Part shown: positions 44,967 through 50,360 of the stretch, one piece after another
Layout: every line of letters starts with the position of its first letter
Position numbering within the stretch: the first letter of the stretch is position 1
DNA from: an uncultured Bacteroidales bacterium
GTDB lineage: Bacteria > Bacteroidota > Bacteroidia > Bacteroidales > Marinilabiliaceae
Length of the DNA stretch: 50,360 bases
NCBI GenBank assembly: GCA_934699135.1
Contig: CAKUVM010000008.1
Location: 1 to 50,360, forward strand
Direction: 5' to 3'
The notes under the pieces: model-generated
The model's input: only the letters and a program-made list of their open reading frames with translations
What the model was told of the DNA's origin: nothing
Databases searched by the model: none
Translations under genes and position numbers: made by a program

Positions 44967-46256
44967 ATGAAAGTATTAATGTTTGGATGGGAGTTCCCAC
45001 CTCACATTAGCGGCGGCCTCGGCACGGCTTGCTACGGAATAACCCGCGGCCTCGCCACCATCCCCGACGTGCAGGTTCTCTTCGTTGTCCCTAAAGCCTT
45101 CGGAGACGAGGACAAGAGCAAGGTCGAGGACATTATCGGAGCTAACAACGTGTCAATCATCAACAAACGCATCCGATATAGCCAGCAGAGCAAGCAGCTT
45201 GACTATATTGAGGTGGACTCCAAGCTCGTCCCTTATGTTGACCCAGAGGAGTACTATAAACTCCGCACCCTCAACGTAGGCGACGGCTTCCGCTATTTCC
45301 AGACCGACGAGAACGGCAAGTTCCACTTCTCCGGCGGCTACGGGGCGGACCTGATGCAGGAGATCCGCAACTACGCCATCATAGGCAACGTCATCGCGCA
45401 AGAAAACACGTTCGACGTCATCCATGCCCACGACTGGCTCACCTACCCGGCCGGCATCGCCGCCAAAGAGGCCACAGGCAAGCCGCTTGTGGTGCACGTG
45501 CACGCAACGGACTTCGACCGCTCCGGCGGGCGCGTAAACCCCGTTGTCTTCGACATTGAGAAGAGGGGCATGGAGGCCGCGGACAAAGTAATCACCGTCT
45601 CAAACCTCACAAGGAACACGGTGATTGAGAAATATGGCATCCCAGCGGACAAGGTGGTCACGGTCTACAACGCCGTAGACCCCATCCGCAGCGACTATAA
45701 CAACTTCGTCCACAAGGGCGTAGACGAGAAGATTGTCACATTCTTGGGCCGCATAACCATGCAAAAGGGCCCGGAATATTTCATCGAGGCGGCCTACAAG
45801 GTTCTCCAAAAGATGGACAAGGTGCGCTTCGTCATGGCCGGCAACGGAGACATGATGGAGAAGATGGTGCGCCGCGCGGCCAGCCTCAAGATAATGGACA
45901 AGTTCAGCTTCACGGGCTTCTTGCGAGGGCAAGACGTATACTCAATGCTCCGCATGAGCGACCTCTACGTCATGCCGTCAGTCTCCGAGCCTTTCGGCAT
46001 CTCGCCGCTGGAGGCCATGCAGAGCAACGTGCCTGTGCTGATATCATACCAGAGTGGCGTGGCCGAGATCCTGACCTACGCCATCAAGACCGACTTTTGG
46101 GACGTTGACGCCATGGCCGACGCCATATATGGCGTGCTCAACTACCCTTCGCTCGGCAAGATGTTCGCCAAATATGGCAAGGAGGAGGTAGACTCCCTCA
46201 AATGGGAGAACTCCGCCAAGCAGATCAAGAAAGTCTACGATTCTGTGGTTCGCTAG
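44967..46256 (+). CDS. Glycogen synthase-type glycosyltransferase (GT4/GT5-like, GT-B fold)
   Basis: A 429-residue GT-B retaining transferase that would extend alpha-1,4-glucan chains from a nucleotide sugar. The N-terminal MFGWEFPPHISGGLGTACYG has the Gly-rich loop of glycogen synthases. The inter-domain stretch VITVSNLTRNTVIEKYGIP and VTYFLGRITMQKGPEYF-like segment (VTFLGRITMQKGPEYFIEA) lead into the donor-binding domain. That domain carries SEPFGISPLEA, with the conserved Glu341 and Glu349 in E-x7-E spacing. Neighbouring glycogen genes make glucan the likely acceptor; family assignment between GT4 and GT5 and the donor (ADP- or UDP-glucose) cannot be settled by eye. Confidence 0.88.
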   Translation: MKVLMFGWEFPPHISGGLGTACYGITRGLATIPDVQVLFVVPKAFGDEDKSKVEDIIGANNVSIINKRIRYSQQSKQLDYIEVDSKLVPYVDPEEYYKLRTLNVGDGFRYFQTDENGKFHFSGGYGADLMQEIRNYAIIGNVIAQENTFDVIHAHDWLTYPAGIAAKEATGKPLVVHVHATDFDRSGGRVNPVVFDIEKRGMEAADKVITVSNLTRNTVIEKYGIPADKVVTVYNAVDPIRSDYNNFVHKGVDEKIVTFLGRITMQKGPEYFIEAAYKVLQKMDKVRFVMAGNGDMMEKMVRRAASLKIMDKFSFTGFLRGQDVYSMLRMSDLYVMPSVSEPFGISPLEAMQSNVPVLISYQSGVAEILTYAIKTDFWDVDAMADAIYGVLNYPSLGKMFAKYGKEEVDSLKWENSAKQIKKVYDSVVR

Positions 46257-46297
46257 CGCAGCCCACAAGAAAGCACCATTAAAAGAACATTAAGACA

Positions 46298-47740
46298 ATG
46301 AAAAATATTTGCTTATACTTCCAGCTCCATCAGCCCGTAAGGCTGCGCCGATACAGATTTTTCGACATAGGCAACGACCACTATTACTATGACGACTACG
46401 CCAACGAGAGCAACATCAACAAGCTGGCGCACACGTGCTACCTGCCGACGAACAAAATATTGACAGACCTGCTCAAGAGGTTCAAGGGCAGGTTCTCCTT
46501 GGCGTTCTCCATCAGCGGCACCATGCTGGATCAGCTAAAGATATACGCGCCCGAGGTCATTGACAGTTTCAAGGAGATGATAAAGGTTGGCGGCGTGGAG
46601 CTGCTCGCCGAGACGTCGGCCAGCTCTCTGGCGTCCGTGCGAGACTTGGAGGAGTTCAAGCGCCAGGTGGCCGCGCAGGTCAAGGCCATTGAGGAGACTT
46701 TCGGCCAAGTGCCAACGGCATTCCGCAACACGCAGCTCATATATTCCGACCAGATAGGCGAGGCCGTATCCGCCATGGGCTTCAAGGTCATGCTAGCCGA
46801 GGGCGCCAAGCAGACGCTCGGATGGAAGAGTCCCAACTATATGTATTGCAACGCCATAGACCCGCGCCTCAAAGTCCTGGCGCGCAACTATCACCTTAGT
46901 GACGACATAGCCCTCCGATTCTCCAACCAGAGCTGGACGGAGTGGCCGCTGACGGCACAAAAATATAAGAGCTGGATTGACGGCCTGCCAGAGAACGAGG
47001 AGATTGTCAACCTCTTTATGGACTATGAGACGTTTGGCTCCGTCCACTCCCCCGAGACCGGCATCCAGGAGTTCCTCAAAGCCCTGCCAAACATATTCCT
47101 CGAGGACAAGAACTACGCTTTCATCACCCCCTCCAAGGCCGCCCAGAAGCTGCAACCCGTCTCGGCCATCAACGTGCCGTCGGCTACCAGTTGGGTGGAT
47201 GAGGAGCGCGACCTTACCGCTTGGCTTGGCAACGAGATGCAGACCGAGGCCGTGGACAAGCTCTACGCCCTAGCCCCAAAAGTGGCGCGCTGCACCGACT
47301 CCGCCATCCTCAAAGACTGGCAATACCTCCAATCGTCAGAGAACTTCTACTTTATGGGCACGAAGTTCTTCGCAAACGGAGCCTCACATACCTACTCATC
47401 TCCCTACCCCACCCCCTACGAGGCGTTCATCAACTATATGAACATCCTGAGCGACTTCGCGGAGAGACTGAAAGCGGCCGTGCCGGACGATGACACCAAC
47501 GAGATCAAGGAGCTGAAAGCCGAGAATGACAAGCTCCAGAGTGAGGTGACAAGCCTGGAGAAACAGCTTGTCAAGGCCGGCCTTGAACCAACTGTAAAAA
47601 AGGCGCCGGCAAAGAGGACGACGCGCAAGGCCGCCGAAAAGACCGATGGCGATGATGCCGCCAAAACCGTCAGGAAGACGGCCGGCAAAAAAACTGACCC
47701 AAAGAAGACGACCGGCAAAAAAACTGACCCCAAAGAGTAA
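46298..47740 (+). CDS. GH57 alpha-glucan-acting enzyme with coiled-coil and lysine-rich tail
   Basis: Residues 1 to about 390 are a GH57 (alpha-amylase/4-alpha-glucanotransferase/branching) domain: motif 1 LYFQLHQPVRLRR (His11), FRNTQLIYSD, VMLAEGAKQTLGW (Glu168, candidate nucleophile) and motif 4 NLFMDYETFGS (Asp242, candidate acid/base). GH57 members include hydrolases, transferases and branching enzymes, so activity is open; in this operon a maltogenic or branch-forming role on glycogen is plausible. After the enzyme comes a heptad-like segment (ELKAENDKLQSEVTSLEKQ). The tail of about 45 residues is rich in Lys, Thr and Ala (KKAPAKRTTRKAAEK) and ends in two copies of T.GKKTDPKx. The tail is not part of the GH57 fold and resembles histone-H1-like or polyanion-binding tails. 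Confidence 0.9.
   Translation: MKNICLYFQLHQPVRLRRYRFFDIGNDHYYYDDYANESNINKLAHTCYLPTNKILTDLLKRFKGRFSLAFSISGTMLDQLKIYAPEVIDSFKEMIKVGGVELLAETSASSLASVRDLEEFKRQVAAQVKAIEETFGQVPTAFRNTQLIYSDQIGEAVSAMGFKVMLAEGAKQTLGWKSPNYMYCNAIDPRLKVLARNYHLSDDIALRFSNQSWTEWPLTAQKYKSWIDGLPENEEIVNLFMDYETFGSVHSPETGIQEFLKALPNIFLEDKNYAFITPSKAAQKLQPVSAINVPSATSWVDEERDLTAWLGNEMQTEAVDKLYALAPKVARCTDSAILKDWQYLQSSENFYFMGTKFFANGASHTYSSPYPTPYEAFINYMNILSDFAERLKAAVPDDDTNEIKELKAENDKLQSEVTSLEKQLVKAGLEPTVKKAPAKRTTRKAAEKTDGDDAAKTVRKTAGKKTDPKKTTGKKTDPKE
47682..47730 (+). repeat. 30-nt tandem repeat in the GH57 tail
   Basis: The 19-nt core CCGGCAAAAAAACTGACCC occurs twice, at 47682-47700 and 47712-47730, 30 nt apart. It encodes two successive copies of a decapeptide ending GKKTDPKK/E. 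Near identity at the DNA level points to a recent duplication. The A7 run in each copy could be prone to slippage. Confidence 0.85.
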
Positions 47741-47801
47741 CCAACACATAGCAAAAACTTTATCACGTGCCGATGCGTGTGAGACAGCGCCAACCATCCT
47801 C

Positions 47802-47838
47802 CCGTGATTGCCAGCGCCCAAGTGGCGAGCAATCACGG
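47802..47838 (+). promoter_or_regulatory. Hairpin in the gap before the phosphorylase gene
   Basis: Outer arms CCGTGATTG (47802-47810) and CAATCACGG (47830-47838) are a perfect 9-bp match. An inner CGCC/GGCG stem (47815-47818 with 47824-47827) has a 5-nt loop. No T tract follows, so it looks more like an RNA-processing or attenuation element than a classical terminator. Confidence 0.55.
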
Positions 47839-47890
47839 AGCGACAGGCCCGGACACAAAAGGCCGAGGCGCAGTCCATAGGCATGCATTA

Positions 47891-47911
47891 AACCAACAAC
47901 CAACAACCAAC
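47891..47911 (+). repeat. (AACCAAC)3 tract abutting the phosphorylase start codon
   Basis: Three perfect tandem copies of the heptamer AACCAAC end one base before the ATG at 47913. The tract has no G or T and should stay unstructured, which favours initiation in a phylum that does not rely on Shine-Dalgarno pairing. Confidence 0.85.
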
Positions 47912-47912
47912 A

Positions 47913-50360
47913 ATGGATAACAAGCAAAACTTCGCACCTTCCGCCGAGCCACTGTGGAAGTCCATCATCGTCAAGTCCAAGCTCCCCGTCGAGCTGACTT
48001 GCCTCCACGAGCTGTCTCGCAACATCTGGTGGGTGTGGAACTATGAGGCCTCGGAGATATTCAACGAGATAGACACCAAGCTCTGGCATCAGGTGGAGAA
48101 GAACCCAATCCTGCTCCTGGAGCGCGTGTCATACACTCGCCTCAACGAGTTGGCCAAAGACGTAGACTTTGTGTCGCGCCTTAATGGCGTCTACGCCAAG
48201 TTCAAGTCATATCTTGAGCAGCCTTTCGCCTACGAGCCCTCCATAGCCTACTTCAGCATGGAGTATGGCCTCAGCAATATCTTGAAGATCTACTCTGGCG
48301 GCCTCGGCATCCTGGCCGGCGACTACCTCAAGGAGGCGTCTGACAGCCGCGTCAACATGACGGCCATCGGCCTGCTCTATCGCTACGGCTACTTCAAGCA
48401 GAGCCTCTCCATCAATGGCGAGCAGCAAGCCATCTACGAGGCTCAGGAGTTCCAGAGCATCCCCGTGGATGAGGTCCGCACGGAAGACGGCAAGCAGCTC
48501 TACATCCCCATCAACTTCCCCGGTCGCCAGGTGCAGCTCAAGGTGTGGCGCGTCAATGTGGGCCGCGTGAGCCTCTACCTGCTCGACGCGGATCACCCGC
48601 TTAACAATGCGGAGGACCGCACCCTCACGCACACGCTTTACGGCGGCGACTGGGAGAACCGCCTGAAGCAGGAGATCATCCTTGGCATGGGCGGCGTCCG
48701 CCTGCTCAACGCCCTCGGCATCAAGAGCGACATATACCACTGCAACGAGGGTCATGCCGCGCTGCTCAACATCCAGCGCCTCATTGACTACACAGACAAC
48801 GGCCTCAACTTCCAAGAGTCCCTCGAGGTGGTCCGCGCGTCGTCTCTCTTCACCACCCACACCCCCGTTCCGGCCGGACACGACAAGTTCGACGAAGGCC
48901 TCGTGGGCAAATATCTCGGCCACGTGCCAGAGCTGCTCGGCATCTCTTGGCAACAGTTCATGCAGCTGGGCCGAGAGAACGACGGCAAATTCTCCATGAG
49001 CGTCCTGGCCGCATACACATCGCAGGGGATGAACGGCGTAAGCTGGCTCCACGGCGAGGTGACGAAGAATATGTTCAAGCACCTCTGGCCCGGCTTCACG
49101 GCCGACGAGCTACACATCAGCTACGTGACCAATGGCGTCCACTACGGCACTTGGGCCTCTTCGGAGATGCAGCGTTTCAACAAGAAATATCTTGACGCCG
49201 ACCTGCTCAAAGACGTGAGCAACAAGGCCTACTGGGAAAATATCCAGAGCGTTGACGATGCCGCCATCTGGGACGTGCGCCGACAGCTCAAGAAAAAGCT
49301 CTACGACTACATCCACACGCGCAAAGAGAGCACCCTCTACACCACCAACGACCCCAGCCGCGCCCTGGACGTCATTGAGGGTATCAAGCCCAACGCCCTG
49401 ACCATAGGCTTCGCCCGCCGCTTCGCCACCTACAAGCGGGCGCACCTGCTTTTCACCGACCTCAACCGCCTGTCCAAGATTGTCAACAACCCCGACAGGC
49501 CTGTGCAATTCATCTTCGCTGGCAAGGCTCACCCCGCTGACCAGGGCGGCCAGAACCTCATCAAGAGCATCGTGGAGATCTCACACAGGCCTGAGTTCAT
49601 CGGCAAGATCATCTTCTTGGAGAACTATGACATGGAGTTGGCGCACAGGCTCGTGAGCGGCGTTGACGTTTGGCTCAACACCCCGACGCGTCCTCTCGAA
49701 GCGTCAGGCACGTCAGGCCAGAAGGCCGAGCTGAACGGCGTTCTGAACTTCTCCGTCCTTGACGGGTGGTGGTATGAGGGCTACAAGCAGGGCGCAGGCT
49801 GGGCCCTGACCGACAAGCAGACCTACCAAGACACCAACTATCAGGACGAGCTCGACGCCACCACCATATACTATATGCTGGAGCAGGAGATTATCCCTCT
49901 CTATTACGACCAGCAGGACGAGATTCCTCACCGTTGGATTCAGGCCATCAAGAACTCGCTCTGCCAAATAGCGCCCGAGTTCACCACCAAGCGTATGATC
50001 ACGGACTACCTCAACCGCTTCTACATCCCGCAGACCAAGCGCAGCTCCATCCTCAAGGCGAACGACTACAAGGCCGCGCGCGACCTTACGGTTTGGAAGA
50101 GAAAGGTGCGCGACATCTGGGATCGCATCCAAGTGGTCAATGTGGATATGCCGGACATCGCCAAGGAGCAGCTGGGCATTGGCCAAATCTACCCGATCTC
50201 CATCACTCTCGACAAGGTAGACCCCGACATCGAGCTGGGCGTGGAGATGGTCTTCGCCAGTGGCGCGGACGAGAACAACATGAAGGTTGTGCATGCGGAG
50301 CCGTTCACCGTGGCAGAACGCAATGGCTCGCAGGTGACCTACAAGGTGTCGCTCTCGCTC
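47913..50360 (+). CDS. glgP: Alpha-glucan (glycogen) phosphorylase, GT35 (3' end outside window)
   Basis: The enzyme releases glucose-1-phosphate from alpha-1,4-glucan ends using a pyridoxal-phosphate cofactor. The 816 residues visible run to the right edge; the family length suggests only a few tens of residues are missing. The N-terminal segment (LPVELTCLHELSRNIWWVWN) resembles the extra domain of the short, archaeal/Thermotoga-like phosphorylases. Then come IAYFSMEYGLSN, IYSGGLGILAGDYLKEASD, CNEGHAALLNIQR and FTTHTPVPAGHDKF. The PLP-binding segment is SGTSGQKAELNG, with Lys604 as the Schiff-base lysine, followed by LDGWWYEGYKQG. It is the fourth gene of the glycogen operon, but after a 172-bp gap with a hairpin. 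Confidence 0.93.
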   Translation, partial: MDNKQNFAPSAEPLWKSIIVKSKLPVELTCLHELSRNIWWVWNYEASEIFNEIDTKLWHQVEKNPILLLERVSYTRLNELAKDVDFVSRLNGVYAKFKSYLEQPFAYEPSIAYFSMEYGLSNILKIYSGGLGILAGDYLKEASDSRVNMTAIGLLYRYGYFKQSLSINGEQQAIYEAQEFQSIPVDEVRTEDGKQLYIPINFPGRQVQLKVWRVNVGRVSLYLLDADHPLNNAEDRTLTHTLYGGDWENRLKQEIILGMGGVRLLNALGIKSDIYHCNEGHAALLNIQRLIDYTDNGLNFQESLEVVRASSLFTTHTPVPAGHDKFDEGLVGKYLGHVPELLGISWQQFMQLGRENDGKFSMSVLAAYTSQGMNGVSWLHGEVTKNMFKHLWPGFTADELHISYVTNGVHYGTWASSEMQRFNKKYLDADLLKDVSNKAYWENIQSVDDAAIWDVRRQLKKKLYDYIHTRKESTLYTTNDPSRALDVIEGIKPNALTIGFARRFATYKRAHLLFTDLNRLSKIVNNPDRPVQFIFAGKAHPADQGGQNLIKSIVEISHRPEFIGKIIFLENYDMELAHRLVSGVDVWLNTPTRPLEASGTSGQKAELNGVLNFSVLDGWWYEGYKQGAGWALTDKQTYQDTNYQDELDATTIYYMLEQEIIPLYYDQQDEIPHRWIQAIKNSLCQIAPEFTTKRMITDYLNRFYIPQTKRSSILKANDYKAARDLTVWKRKVRDIWDRIQVVNVDMPDIAKEQLGIGQIYPISITLDKVDPDIELGVEMVFASGADENNMKVVHAEPFTVAERNGSQVTYKVSLSL

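Overview
The window reads as chromosomal DNA of a GC-rich member of the Bacteroidota, most likely Bacteroidales. Evidence: a SprA/Sov type IX secretion (T9SS) translocon gene, an S46 dipeptidyl-peptidase, a SprB-repeat giant surface protein, a Bacteroidales-type glycogen gene set, start codons without Shine-Dalgarno sequences, and several TAnnTTTG-type -7 promoter elements. The family within the order cannot be settled from the sequence alone. No tRNA, rRNA, CRISPR array, insertion sequence or prophage was seen.

Left part (1-31457, all minus strand). The left 18 kb is one uninterrupted reading frame of at least 5,988 codons. It has a signal peptide, an irregular N-terminal half and then about 39 SprB-like modules, and it runs off the left edge. 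Upstream of it lie dprA and then the cluster M23 lipoprotein peptidase - thiL - ruvA - sprA. That cluster begins at a TATCTTTG promoter element (30067-30074) and ends at a strong rho-independent terminator (19501-19543). So the translocon gene and a probable giant substrate of the same secretion system sit within 2 kb of each other, with dprA between them. Next comes an unassigned protein with a degenerate HNH-like zinc site.

Middle (31164-37733, minus strand). This is a complete tripartite RND efflux operon in the order TetR regulator - TolC-like channel - lipoprotein adaptor - RND pump - small PII-like protein. A 15-bp palindrome overlaps the -33 element of a well-formed promoter ahead of the TetR gene, which suggests autorepression.

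Right part (37920-50360, plus strand). An S46 dipeptidyl-peptidase with a DPP7-type specificity residue is transcribed divergently from the efflux operon. It is followed by tsaE, an alanine-dehydrogenase-like gene and a small exported protein of unknown function. The right end is a glycogen/alpha-glucan operon: GH133 debranching enzyme, GT4/GT5-like glycogen synthase, a GH57 enzyme with a coiled-coil and lysine-rich tail, and a GT35 phosphorylase cut by the window edge. Together these would extend, debranch and phosphorolyse storage glucan. A hairpin and a (AACCAAC)3 tract directly in front of the phosphorylase start suggest separate tuning of that gene.
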